DNA from: DATAOG01 sp963798075
GTDB lineage: Bacteria > Pseudomonadota > Alphaproteobacteria > Geminicoccales > Geminicoccaceae
Length of the DNA stretch: 64,000 nt
Direction: 5' to 3'
Assembly: GCA_963798075.1 (NCBI GenBank)
Contig: CAWCRU010000011.1
Coordinates: forward strand, 70,133 to 134,132
Position numbers and translations under genes: made by a program. A model generated the notes under the pieces. That model made no database searches. It was given only the letters and a program-made list of their open reading frames with translations, and was not told the origin of the DNA. Shown here piece by piece: positions 19,963 to 28,272 of the stretch. How positions within the stretch are numbered: position 1 is the first letter of the stretch; each line of letters begins with the position of its first letter.

Positions 19963-20110
19963 CAAAGAGTAACGGAGGCGCGCGATGGTGGGCTCAGGCT
20001 GGTCGGAAACCAGCCGTTGCGTGCAAGGGCACAAGCCCGCTTGACTGCAAGGCCGACGGGCCGCGCAGAGACGAAAGTCGGCCCTAGTGATCCGGTGGTC
20101 CCACGTGGAC

Positions 20111-20159
<49 letters not shown>

Positions 20160-20186
20160 GCCCCCAAGAGTCCAGATCGACGGGGC

Positions 20187-20227
<41 letters not shown>

Positions 20228-20231
20228 TAGC

Positions 20232-20285
<54 letters not shown>

Positions 20286-20337
20286 GAACGTCGTGAGACA
20301 GTTCGGTCCCTATCTGCCGTGGGTGTATGAGACTTGC

Positions 20338-20375
<38 letters not shown>

Positions 20376-20573
20376 AACCTCTGGTGGACCGGTTGTGGCG
20401 CCAGCCGCATCGCCGGGTAGCTACGTTCGGCCGGGATAACCGCTGACCGCATCTAAGCGGGAAACCCCCCTCCAAACCAGGTCTCGTCTAGAGCCGTGGT
20501 CGACCACCACGTCGATAGGCCGCAGGTGCAAGCGCGGTAACGCGTGCAGCCGAGCGGTCCTAATCGCTCGAAA

Positions 20574-20606
20574 TGAAGCTCCTCCCGCTCAGCCCCAAGC
20601 GCGCTC
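20574..20606 (+). repeat. 23S processing-stem, 3' arm
   Basis: The TGAAGCTCCTCCCGCTCAGC stretch and the CCCAAGCGCGCTC after it pair with the sequence just upstream of 23S (17341-17374), with only a few mismatches. Confidence 0.75.
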
Positions 20607-20799
20607 TTCGGGTCCAGGCCATCGGCCTTCGGCCTGCCTGAGCCCCGCGCGCCGGGGCGCGCCAGAGGTCGGATGAACAGATGTCAGATGTCACAAGACG
20701 TCAGGCCCGGCCCGGGCCTGCTCGCCCTTCTGATCTTTGACCTCCAATCTTCGACCTTTGAACCCCATGCCCCCAAGCTTCACAACTCGGGACCCAGGC

Positions 20800-20830
20800 C
20801 AGAAGGCGCGGTTGCCACCGGCGCCTTCTG
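20800..20830 (+). repeat. Perfect 10-bp hairpin in 23S-5S spacer
   Basis: CAGAAGGCGC at 20800-20809 and GCGCCTTCTG at 20821-20830 form a perfect stem with an 11-base loop. It uses the same CAGAAGGC element as the IVS stem. Confidence 0.7.
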
Positions 20831-21043
20831 ACATCTGTCCTTCGACCTCTGACATCTGAGGGCCGCAGGGACTGCTGGCCCGACCTGGTGACCACAGCGT
20901 GCGGGCCCCACCCGACCCCATTCCGAACTCGGCCGTGAAACCGCACCGCGCCCAGGGTACTGCCCTCTTAAGGGTGGGAGAGCGGGTCGTCGCCAGGTCT
21001 GGCCAGAAGTCCAAAACCAGATGACAGATGACAGATGACAGAA
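20826..21043 (+). repeat. Inverted repeat flanking 5S rRNA
   Basis: TTCTGACATCTGTC at 20826-20839 is complementary, with one mismatch, to GACAGATGACAGAA at 21030-21043. The right arm lies in a (CAGATGA)x3 tandem at 21018-21038. The pair encloses the 5S gene like a processing stem. Confidence 0.65.
20882..20999 (+). rRNA. rrf: 5S ribosomal RNA
   Basis: The ends GACCTGG (20882-20888) and CCAGGTC (20993-20999) form the terminal stem. CCCACCCGACCCCATTCCGA and ACTCGGCCGTGAAA are the conserved 5S core. The length of ~118 nt is normal. Confidence 0.95.
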
Positions 21044-21161
21044 AGCCCCGGGCCCCGGCCGCGCCGGTCGCCGCTGCGAACCACGCACGCCTCGCTTCCG
21101 ATCCCAACGCCAGACCCGGGCCCCGGATCTGACCTTCCAACGTCGCTCTCTGACTTCCGAA

Positions 21162-21239
<78 letters not shown>

Positions 21240-21421
21240 ATTCCCGCGCCAAGTCAATTACTTAGCGGCGTTCACGTCTCCGCTTCCCGGCACCCACCCG
21301 TCCCCATGGAATCACTGTGGAATCAAGAGCCTGAGAGTTCGAGCGAAGAAGTTCGAAATTCGAAGAGCCCAAGAACAGAACTCACGGCGCGATTACTCGA
21401 TCCCTCCTCAAGGCAGCGAGC

Positions 21422-22237
21422 TCAATTCAGGGCCTTAAGCGCCTCATCCACGTCGGCACCGCCGTGCACGATCATACGTACCGCGCGCGCCATCCCGCCG
21501 GGGTTTCGGGATTGCCAGATCTTGCGGCCGACCGTGGTGCCGCGCGCCCCGGCATCCATGGCGCCCTTCACGATCTCAAGGACCTGCCGCTCGTTATCCG
21601 CCTTCGGTCCGCCGGCGATGAGGACGGGGACCAGGCTGTAGTCGACGACCTGCCGGAAGGACTTGGAATCGCCGCTATACCAGGTCTTGATCAGATCTGC
21701 GCCCATCTCTCCGGCTACCCTGACCGCCACCCGCATGTCGTCCAGCGAATATGGCCCGTTGTAGGGCTCGGCGTGTTCCTCGCCGACAGGGAAGACCTCT
21801 GCCATCAGCGGAAGCCCGAGCTCGCTGCATTTGTCGCTGACTGCGCCCAACAGCGGAAGATCGCGAGCCTCCGTAGGGCCGCCGAGAAACACGGTCGGCA
21901 CCACGCAGTCGGCGCCGTTGCGCAGCGCCTGCTCGACCGAGCCGATGAACAGCTGCTCCAAATCCAGCTTGGCGTCCCGCGCTACCCCGATCCCGCTGCG
22001 TCCGGTGATGCGCTGGACCCAACCGGCACGGCCAAATAAATCGCCGGCCGCGCGCGCCAAGCCGCGGCGCGTCAGGAAGCCATCCACGCCGGCATCTGCG
22101 AGGTTCTTCACCAGGCTGCGTGGGTCCCGTAGTTCCTCGAAATAGGCTTCGACGCCGTGGTCCATCGGGATCACAACGGTATTCCCGGAGTGTGCGTCGA
22201 GCAGCCTGTTCAGGCGCAGCCTCTTCCCGGTATGCAT
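21422..22237 (-). CDS. Class I aldolase, DhnA/LsrF/FbaB-like
   Basis: A protein of 271 residues if started at the ATG at 22235-22237 (MHTGKRLRLNRLLDAH), which follows a GGGAGGGATGG ribosome-binding stretch. The frame is TIM-barrel like: VVIPMDHGVE near the N-terminus, GADCVVPTVFLGGPTE in the middle, ADLIKTWYSGD (Schiff-base lysine region) and then PVLIAGGPKADNERQVL and GARGTTVGRKIWQ. This matches the DeoC/LacD/LsrF group, which cleaves or thiolyses phosphorylated sugars. As the last gene of the transporter/kinase cluster it probably splits the phosphorylated, oxidised sugar into C3 or smaller units. The substrate is not known. Confidence 0.85.
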   Translation of the reverse strand: MHTGKRLRLNRLLDAHSGNTVVIPMDHGVEAYFEELRDPRSLVKNLADAGVDGFLTRRGLARAAGDLFGRAGWVQRITGRSGIGVARDAKLDLEQLFIGSVEQALRNGADCVVPTVFLGGPTEARDLPLLGAVSDKCSELGLPLMAEVFPVGEEHAEPYNGPYSLDDMRVAVRVAGEMGADLIKTWYSGDSKSFRQVVDYSLVPVLIAGGPKADNERQVLEIVKGAMDAGARGTTVGRKIWQSRNPGGMARAVRMIVHGGADVDEALKALN

Positions 22238-22293
22238 GTCAGTTCCATCCCTCCCTGATCCAAGGCGTAGGTGGTGCAAAGTTTCCGCTGCGC

Positions 22294-23376
22294 TCAGCGA
22301 ATGCGCCGCTCGCTCTGCTGATCGAAGAAGCGCAGATGGTGCGGCATTGGGGCCAGCGCCAACTCTTGGCCGACGCGGAACGTGGCTTCCGGGTCGGTGC
22401 GCAGGATCAGCGGCTCGACGCCGGCAGTGACGTGGATATACTGGTCGTGACCCAGCGGCTCCACAAGCTTGACTTGGGCCGGGAGGGCGCCGGGCGTGTC
22501 CCGCGGCACAATTGCCAGATGCTCCGGTCGCACGCCGACGATCACCTCACCGCCACAATGCAGGGCCTGCGGCGCCGCCGACGCCGGCACCGCAAAGGCT
22601 ACGTCCGGCGTCCGCAGCACCATCTCCTCGCCGCGGCGCTCGGCGCGAACCGTCAGAAAATTCATCGATGGTGCGCCGACGAAGCGGGCCACGAACAGGG
22701 TCGCGGGGTCGTGATAAATCTCGTGCGGGGCCGCGTACTGCTCCACCTCGCCACTGCGCATCACCGCAATCGCCGTTCCCAGGGAGAGCGCTTCCACCTG
22801 ATCGTGAGTCACATACAGAGTCGTGGTGCCCATTTCCTGATGGATCGACTTGATCTCGGCGCGCATGCGCACCCGCAGCAGAGCGTCGAGGTTGCTCAAA
22901 GGCTCGTCCATGAGCAGCACGTTCGGCTTGCGCACCAGCGCTCGGGCCAGCGAGACGCGCTGCTTCTCGCCGCCGCTAATGCGGCCGGGCCGCTGCTGCG
23001 CGAGATGGTCGATGTGCAGCCGTGCCAGCATCTCATGGGCACGGCTACGGCGCTCGTTGGGCGGCACGTGGGAGATCTTCAGCGGAAAGGCGACGTTCTC
23101 CAGCACGCTCATGTGCGGGTAGAGCCCGTAGTCCTGGAAGACCATCGCCACCCCGCGCTGTTTGGGCGACAGATCCGTCACGCGCCGGCTATCCAGGAAG
23201 ATGTCGCCGGATCGCACCTGCTCTAGCCCGGCGATCATCCGCAGAGTGGTCGTCTTGCCGCAGCCGGAAGGCCCCAGGAGCACGGTGAAGGCGCCATTCT
23301 CGACGATGAGGTCGAGGTTGGGAACGATCATCCGCTGCCCGTAGGATTTGACGACGTTGCGCAGTTCGATGGTCAT
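22294..23376 (-). CDS. Carbohydrate ABC transporter ATP-binding protein (MalK/UgpC type)
   Basis: A 360-residue ATPase that powers the sugar importer of this cluster. Walker A is GPSGCGKTT (~37-45), the signature is ISGGEKQRVSLARAL, Walker B is NVLLMDEPLSNLD and the switch histidine is in LYVTHDQVEA. The C-terminal ~120 residues (ALSLGTAIAVMRSGEVEQYA onward) form the OB/TOBE regulatory domain usual in MalK/UgpC proteins. It lies between the inner-membrane permease gene (upstream) and the aldolase (downstream), all on the minus strand, so one operon is likely. Confidence 0.93.
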   Translation of the reverse strand: MTIELRNVVKSYGQRMIVPNLDLIVENGAFTVLLGPSGCGKTTTLRMIAGLEQVRSGDIFLDSRRVTDLSPKQRGVAMVFQDYGLYPHMSVLENVAFPLKISHVPPNERRSRAHEMLARLHIDHLAQQRPGRISGGEKQRVSLARALVRKPNVLLMDEPLSNLDALLRVRMRAEIKSIHQEMGTTTLYVTHDQVEALSLGTAIAVMRSGEVEQYAAPHEIYHDPATLFVARFVGAPSMNFLTVRAERRGEEMVLRTPDVAFAVPASAAPQALHCGGEVIVGVRPEHLAIVPRDTPGALPAQVKLVEPLGHDQYIHVTAGVEPLILRTDPEATFRVGQELALAPMPHHLRFFDQQSERRIR

Positions 23377-23413
23377 GCCGCTTCTCGCGATCCCGGCCGC
23401 CGCGTAATCGGCA

Positions 23414-24235
23414 TCAGGCTTTGACCACGCCGAAGGTCAGCCCGCGCACGAGGTAGCGCTGGATCAGAATAAGCAGCACGACGATCGGCAGCGACACCAA
23501 TGTGCCACCGGCGGCCGCGACCCCCCATGCGACTCCGCGGGGCTGAATGCTGAGCGCCACGACGACCGGCAGTGTCTTGGTCTCCGCGCCCGTCAGGATG
23601 TTGGCGAACAGGAATTCGTTCCACACGAAGATCGCGGTCAGGACGGTCACCGCCATCAGACCGGGCAGGACCAGCGGGAAGGTGATCGTCCACAGCACCC
23701 GCCAGCGGCTGCAGCCATCGACCAGCGCCGCCTCCTCGATCGAAACCGGCATCTCCTCGATGAACACGCGCAGCACCCAGATGACCAGCGGCAGGTTGAA
23801 CACCGCGTTGACCAGGGCCAGCACCCAGTAAGTGTTGAAGAGTCCGGCCTGGAGCGCGATGACGTAGATCGGGATCGCGGTCGCGATTGGCGGCACCATG
23901 CGGATCGTGAGGATGTCCAGCGCGATGGCATCACGACCGCGGAACCGGAAGCGCGCCAGGGCGTAGGCGGCCAGGGTTCCGAAGGCGACGGCGAGCGTGG
24001 TCGCCATCAGGACCACGATGACGCTGTTCCAGATCGCCGGCAGGACGTGGAACTTGTCGATCAGGTCGCGAAAGTTCTGCAACGAGGGCTCGAACACGAT
24101 TTTCGGCGGGACGGCGATCAGGTCCGGCCCCGTCTTGAAGGCGGTGAGGACCATCCAAAGATAGGGAAAGACGAACAGCACCGTGATGAGCACGACGAGC
24201 CCGTAGATCGACAGGTGTTTCAGAATCCTGATCAT
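23414..24235 (-). CDS. Carbohydrate ABC transporter permease (MalG/UgpE type)
   Basis: A 273-residue inner-membrane protein with about six membrane helices, starting with YGLVVLITVLFVFPYLWMVL. The EAA loop that contacts the ATPase reads EEAALVDGCSRWRVLWTITF (residues ~180-200). Its ATG overlaps the stop of the kinase gene by four bases (ATGA), showing translational coupling. Together with the permease at 25821-26714 it forms the membrane channel of the importer. Confidence 0.93.
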   Translation of the reverse strand: MIRILKHLSIYGLVVLITVLFVFPYLWMVLTAFKTGPDLIAVPPKIVFEPSLQNFRDLIDKFHVLPAIWNSVIVVLMATTLAVAFGTLAAYALARFRFRGRDAIALDILTIRMVPPIATAIPIYVIALQAGLFNTYWVLALVNAVFNLPLVIWVLRVFIEEMPVSIEEAALVDGCSRWRVLWTITFPLVLPGLMAVTVLTAIFVWNEFLFANILTGAETKTLPVVVALSIQPRGVAWGVAAAGGTLVSLPIVVLLILIQRYLVRGLTFGVVKA

Positions 24236-25806
24236 GCCGGCGCGCGACTTTCTACTTCGGGCGGTGCGCTGGAAAGGCCGCCCGCGCTGCCATCGGCGCG
24301 GAAGGCCGGGTCGAGGTGCGCATAGACGCGCTCATACCGCGCGCGGATCGCCGCGTAGCGGTCGAAGGACGCCTGGTTCGGTTCAAACTGGCGCTCCGCG
24401 GCCACCATCGCGACGACCGCTTCCCTGGCGCTCGGATAGACGTCGCTGGCCAGCGCCGCCAGAATCGCAGCGCCGAGCGCGGCGGCATAGGGCGTGCGCA
24501 ACGTCTCGATGGTGACGCCGGTGACGTCGGCCTTGATCTGGTTCCACAGCACGCTGCGCGCTTCGTCGTCGACCAGGCGCAGCTTGACCGGCTGCGCGCC
24601 CCAGCAGTGCCGGATCAGATCCAAGGTCGGCGGGTACTGAAAAGCCACGCCCTCGATGATGGCGCGGATAATCTCCGGCCGGCGGTGGCCGGAACGCAAC
24701 CCGAAGAAGGTTCCGGAGGCGGAGTCGACGAAGCGCGGCGAGCGAGCGCCCTCGAGGTAAGGGTAAAACAGCAGCCCAGCGGCGCCGGGCGCCGCCTGGG
24801 CGGCCTCCTCCAGCAGTCGCTCGTAGGGCGGCGGTGCGCTACCGTCAGCGGCACCGAAGCTCTCCCGGAACCAGCGCAGCGAGGTGCCGGTCCCGGTGAT
24901 GATGAGCTCGTGAACCCACCGGCTCGGCACGAGATGTGGAGAGATGTCGGCGTAGCCGTTCGGGTCGGGATCCGGTGAGCTGGCGACGATGCGCCAGCAC
25001 GATGCCGTACCGGTGCCGACGGCGACCTCGCCCGGCTCGTGCGCGCCGGCGCCCAGGGCTGCACACGGATCGTCGCCGCCGCCGGCGGCCAGCACCGTCC
25101 CGGGACGAAGTCCGAGACGTCTGGCGACCGCGCCCTCCAGTTCGCAAAACATTTCCCACGGCGCGTATGAGATGGGCGGAAGCAAGCTCCGGTCGAGCTC
25201 CGCCTTGGCGCAGATCCAGTCCGACCACTCGCGCCGGCGAAGGTCGTAGAGCATGCTCCGCGATGGCGACGAGATGTCGGTCGCCGCCTGCCCGGTGAGA
25301 CGATAGAGGATGTAGTCCTTGGTGGTGAGGATCCGCCGCGTTCTCGCCCATACCTGCGGCTCGTGTCTGCGGATCCAGTCGATCACCGGCAGCGGCAGGC
25401 CGGGCACCGGCACGAGGCCGGTGGTCTCGCGCAGGCGCCGATGGCCGAAGCGCCGGTAGAGCCGGTCCGTGCCTTCCGGGTCCCGCAGGTCGATCCAGCT
25501 GATGCTGCGGCGCAGGACGCGGTCCTGCGCGTCGAGTAGCACGAGGGGGTCGCGCTGCGCGACGATCGCCAGCGCGCGCACGCGCTCACCGCCGCAGCCG
25601 GAACCTGCGACCAGATTGCGGACGATCATCAGGACGGCTCGGACCCAGTCGTCGGGATCGTTCTCCGCCCATCCGGGATGCGGGCGGTGCATCGGGTATT
25701 CGCATCGGGCTTCAAACAGCACACGGCCTTGCGGATCGGCTATTACGCCCTTGGCGGCGCTGGTGCCGACATCGACGCCGATCAGCAGGTTTGCTGCCTC
25801 ACACAT
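24232..25806 (-). CDS. FGGY-family carbohydrate kinase (xylulokinase-like)
   Basis: A 524-residue sugar kinase. The ATG at 25804-25806 opens MCEAANLLIGVDVGTSAAKG, the phosphate-1 loop of the FGGY/ASKHA fold. HPGWAENDPDDWVRAV, TTKDYILYRLTG, AAGGGDDPCAALGAGAHEPG and YLEGARSPRFVDSASGTFFG follow as family motifs. The last ~45 residues are a low-complexity extension. It phosphorylates the sugar brought in by the ABC transporter encoded on both sides. It starts 14 bases after the stop of the upstream permease and overlaps the downstream permease by four bases. The substrate cannot be read from sequence; a pentulose, polyol or related sugar is plausible. Confidence 0.9.
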   Translation of the reverse strand: MCEAANLLIGVDVGTSAAKGVIADPQGRVLFEARCEYPMHRPHPGWAENDPDDWVRAVLMIVRNLVAGSGCGGERVRALAIVAQRDPLVLLDAQDRVLRRSISWIDLRDPEGTDRLYRRFGHRRLRETTGLVPVPGLPLPVIDWIRRHEPQVWARTRRILTTKDYILYRLTGQAATDISSPSRSMLYDLRRREWSDWICAKAELDRSLLPPISYAPWEMFCELEGAVARRLGLRPGTVLAAGGGDDPCAALGAGAHEPGEVAVGTGTASCWRIVASSPDPDPNGYADISPHLVPSRWVHELIITGTGTSLRWFRESFGAADGSAPPPYERLLEEAAQAAPGAAGLLFYPYLEGARSPRFVDSASGTFFGLRSGHRRPEIIRAIIEGVAFQYPPTLDLIRHCWGAQPVKLRLVDDEARSVLWNQIKADVTGVTIETLRTPYAAALGAAILAALASDVYPSAREAVVAMVAAERQFEPNQASFDRYAAIRARYERVYAHLDPAFRADGSAGGLSSAPPEVESRAPA

Positions 25807-25820
25807 GTCGTGGCGCGCGG

Positions 25821-26714
25821 CTAGACATTCTCCTCCGCGACCTGCCGGTCCTTGCCGGTAAAAACCCCAGCATAGCGGACCAACAGGACGAGGAGGATCG
25901 TGAGGATGATGAGCAGCACCCAGGACAGCGCCGAAGCGTAGCTGATATAGGCGTGCTTGAAGCCGGTACGGTAGAGAAAGAGGCTGAATAGGTCTGTCGC
26001 CTGTGCCGGACCGCCGCGGGTCATGATGAACACCTGGTCGAAGATGCGGACCGCATCGACCGCGCGCAGCAGCACGGCGACGGTGATCACCGGCCGCATC
26101 ATCGGAATCGTGATATAGAACAACCGCTGCCACGCCGAGGCGCCATCGACCCTGGCCGATTCGAACGGCGACTGCGGCAGCGATCGCAGACCGGCCAGCA
26201 GGATCAGAAACATGAACGGCGTCCACTCCCATATATCCACCAAAATGACCGAGAGGAGGGCCGAATCCGGCAATTCGATCCACAACGGTCGCGGCAGGCC
26301 AAGCCAGCCCAGCACATAGTTCACGATGCCGATCTGGTCGTTGAACATCATGCGCCAGGTGAGGCCGATCGACACCGGGGTGACCACCATCGGCACGATC
26401 AGCAGCGATCGCCACAGCACCATGCCGCGCAACTCGCGATCCATCAGCAGGGCGAGCGCGAAGCCCAGGAGCAGCGACCCGACCACGCTGCACACGACGT
26501 AAATTAGAGACAGCAGCAGCGAATGATGGAAGGCGCTATCTTCAAGCAGGCGCTCGTAGTTTGCGAGGCCCACGAACTCGGCTCGGCTGATCCGCGTAAG
26601 CCGCACATCCTGGAAGCTGATGATCAAGGAGTATACCAGAGGGTAGGCCGTGACGGTCGCCACAAGGACGAGCGCCGGCGTCATGAAGAGCCAGGGCGTC
26701 CACCGGCTGCTCAC
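25821..26714 (-). CDS. Carbohydrate ABC transporter permease (MalF/UgpA type)
   Basis: A 297-residue membrane protein with six predicted helices (first: WLFMTPALVLVATVTAYPLV). The cytoplasmic EAA loop is ESARVDGASAWQRLFYITIP. It partners with the permease at 23414-24235 and the ATPase at 22294-23376. It follows the binding-protein gene by ~100 bp on the same strand. Confidence 0.93.
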   Translation of the reverse strand: MSSRWTPWLFMTPALVLVATVTAYPLVYSLIISFQDVRLTRISRAEFVGLANYERLLEDSAFHHSLLLSLIYVVCSVVGSLLLGFALALLMDRELRGMVLWRSLLIVPMVVTPVSIGLTWRMMFNDQIGIVNYVLGWLGLPRPLWIELPDSALLSVILVDIWEWTPFMFLILLAGLRSLPQSPFESARVDGASAWQRLFYITIPMMRPVITVAVLLRAVDAVRIFDQVFIMTRGGPAQATDLFSLFLYRTGFKHAYISYASALSWVLLIILTILLVLLVRYAGVFTGKDRQVAEENV

Positions 26715-26816
26715 GCGCTGTTCCCGGGTGGTGCCGTGTTCGGGGCGCGGTAAGGCGAGACGACGCGGCGCATGGCCCCCGCCCTGTCTCGCGATGGCCC
26801 TCGATCGCCGGCGTGC

Positions 26817-28151
26817 CTATCGGCCCATCGCCTCGCGGACGCGGTCTTCGGCCTGCTGCATCGCCTGCTCGCTCGAGGCCTGGCCGGCGAGAGACGCCGC
26901 GACCTCTTCCCAGATAATGCGCTGGACCTCGGTGAACTGCTCGAACCAGACCGGAATGTAGGCGGAGTTCTCGATATGGTTCCAGGTGTCGAGGAACGGG
27001 TTTTCCGCCAGCACTGCGGGGTCGCTCAGGTCGGTCTCGACCAGAATGCCTTTCTCCCCCTTTTTCTTGATCAGCTCGAAGCCGCGCCCGTCCATCATCC
27101 AGGCGAAGAACTTGTAGGCCTCGACGGGATGCTGGGTATTGGCGTTGATGAAAAGCTGGAAGCCGCCGACCGGGTTCACTTGCTGCTCATGACGCGGCAC
27201 CGCGACGTAGCCGTTGAGCCCGGCGACCGGCGAGCCCGGCTTCTCCATGTCGGCGTAAAAGTCGTTCCAGGTCAGCAGCATCAGCGCCTTGCCTGAGCCG
27301 TAAAGGTTGGCCGCCTCACCATAGTCGAAGCCGAGGTAACCTTTCGGACAATAGGGCGCGATTCGGTGAAGCTCATCCAGCGCCTGGGCGCCGCGGCCCT
27401 GCTCGTTGAAGATAGGGTTCCCGTCGGTATCGAGGATGTAGCGGCCGTCCTTGATCGGGCCGTGCCCGAACAGATGGAAGGTCCAGTCCGAATAGCCGGG
27501 GTCCTGCGAAGCCTGGATCAGGGTGGTCGGGAAGGTGTCGGCCCGACCGTCCTCCTGCAGTGCCTGCTTGCCCTTCTCCAGGACATCGTAGTACTCGTCC
27601 CAGGTCAGCGGCGCCTTCAGCCCGTACTTGTCGAACAGGTCCTTGCGATAGATCAGCGACGGGGTAGTCAGGGTCGCCGGGATGCCGTAGCGCTTGCCGT
27701 CGAGATCGGCGATGTATGGCAGAGCCGCCGGAATCACGTTGTTCCAGTTGATGGCGGGCAGAGCCGGGTTGTCCGCCTTGATGTTTTCGACCGAGAGCGC
27801 CCAACCGTTGTTGATGGCGGCCCCGACCCAGATGCAGTCGGTCGTGAAGATGTCGTAGGATGAGGACCCGGCGCCCAGCTCAAGAAACACTTTTTCCTGG
27901 AGCGTATCGTAAGGCGTTACATCGGTGATGATCGTCACGCCCGTCTCGGCCGCATACTCGGCCGCGATTTCGTCGCGCAGCGCCTCCCCGAACGGCAGGT
28001 TCATGGACAGGATGCGCAGCTCCGTCTGCGCCCGCGCCCGCCGGACCGGCATGGCGGCATAGGCGGCCCCGGTCGCCGTCGCGGCGGCCGTCGTCCCGAG
28101 AAAGCGACGACGATTGAAGCCACTCGTGCCGTATTTTAGCGTTGCGCTCAT
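26817..28151 (-). CDS. Extracellular sugar-binding protein with Tat signal
   Basis: A 444-residue family 1 solute-binding protein. The N-terminus NRRRFLGTTAAATATGAAYA is a twin-arginine signal followed by cleavage near ARA, so the protein is probably exported folded. The mature domain has TELRILSMNLPFGEALRDEI, GKRYGIPATLTTPSLIYRKD and FINANTQHPVEAYKFFAWMM, typical of binding proteins for sugars or glycerol phosphodiesters. The start ATG follows GGGGGGAGACA. As first gene of the minus-strand operon it is divergent from the FAD oxidoreductase and shares a 121-bp control region with two inverted repeats. Confidence 0.93.
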   Translation of the reverse strand: MSATLKYGTSGFNRRRFLGTTAAATATGAAYAAMPVRRARAQTELRILSMNLPFGEALRDEIAAEYAAETGVTIITDVTPYDTLQEKVFLELGAGSSSYDIFTTDCIWVGAAINNGWALSVENIKADNPALPAINWNNVIPAALPYIADLDGKRYGIPATLTTPSLIYRKDLFDKYGLKAPLTWDEYYDVLEKGKQALQEDGRADTFPTTLIQASQDPGYSDWTFHLFGHGPIKDGRYILDTDGNPIFNEQGRGAQALDELHRIAPYCPKGYLGFDYGEAANLYGSGKALMLLTWNDFYADMEKPGSPVAGLNGYVAVPRHEQQVNPVGGFQLFINANTQHPVEAYKFFAWMMDGRGFELIKKKGEKGILVETDLSDPAVLAENPFLDTWNHIENSAYIPVWFEQFTEVQRIIWEEVAASLAGQASSEQAMQQAEDRVREAMGR

Positions 28152-28194
28152 TGTCTCCCCCCACCTTCGTCGCTACTGGATGGTTCACCTCACG

Positions 28195-28208
28195 CATGCC
28201 ATTGCATG
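28195..28208. promoter_or_regulatory. Inverted repeat, candidate operator
   Basis: CATGC-CATT-GCATG is a perfect 5-bp inverted repeat in the shared control region between the divergent ABC-importer and oxidoreductase operons, 44 bp upstream of the binding-protein start. It could be a LacI- or GntR-type operator; no regulator gene is visible nearby. Confidence 0.4.
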
Positions 28209-28224
28209 GTAACACCGGCCGATT

Positions 28225-28240
28225 GTCAACCGACGTTGAC
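28225..28240. promoter_or_regulatory. Inverted repeat, candidate operator
   Basis: GTCAAC-CGAC-GTTGAC is a perfect 6-bp inverted repeat with a four-base spacer, 33 bp upstream of the oxidoreductase start and in the middle of the divergent region. Its symmetry and position fit a repressor site that would control both operons. Confidence 0.5.
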
Positions 28241-28272
28241 CGGTCGCGCCGGATAGCAGGACGGGAGCAGGA

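Noticed and set aside
21300..21420. Short coding frame after tRNA-fMet
   Set aside because: It is brief, lacks a ribosome-binding site and family signal, and runs antisense into the aldolase gene.
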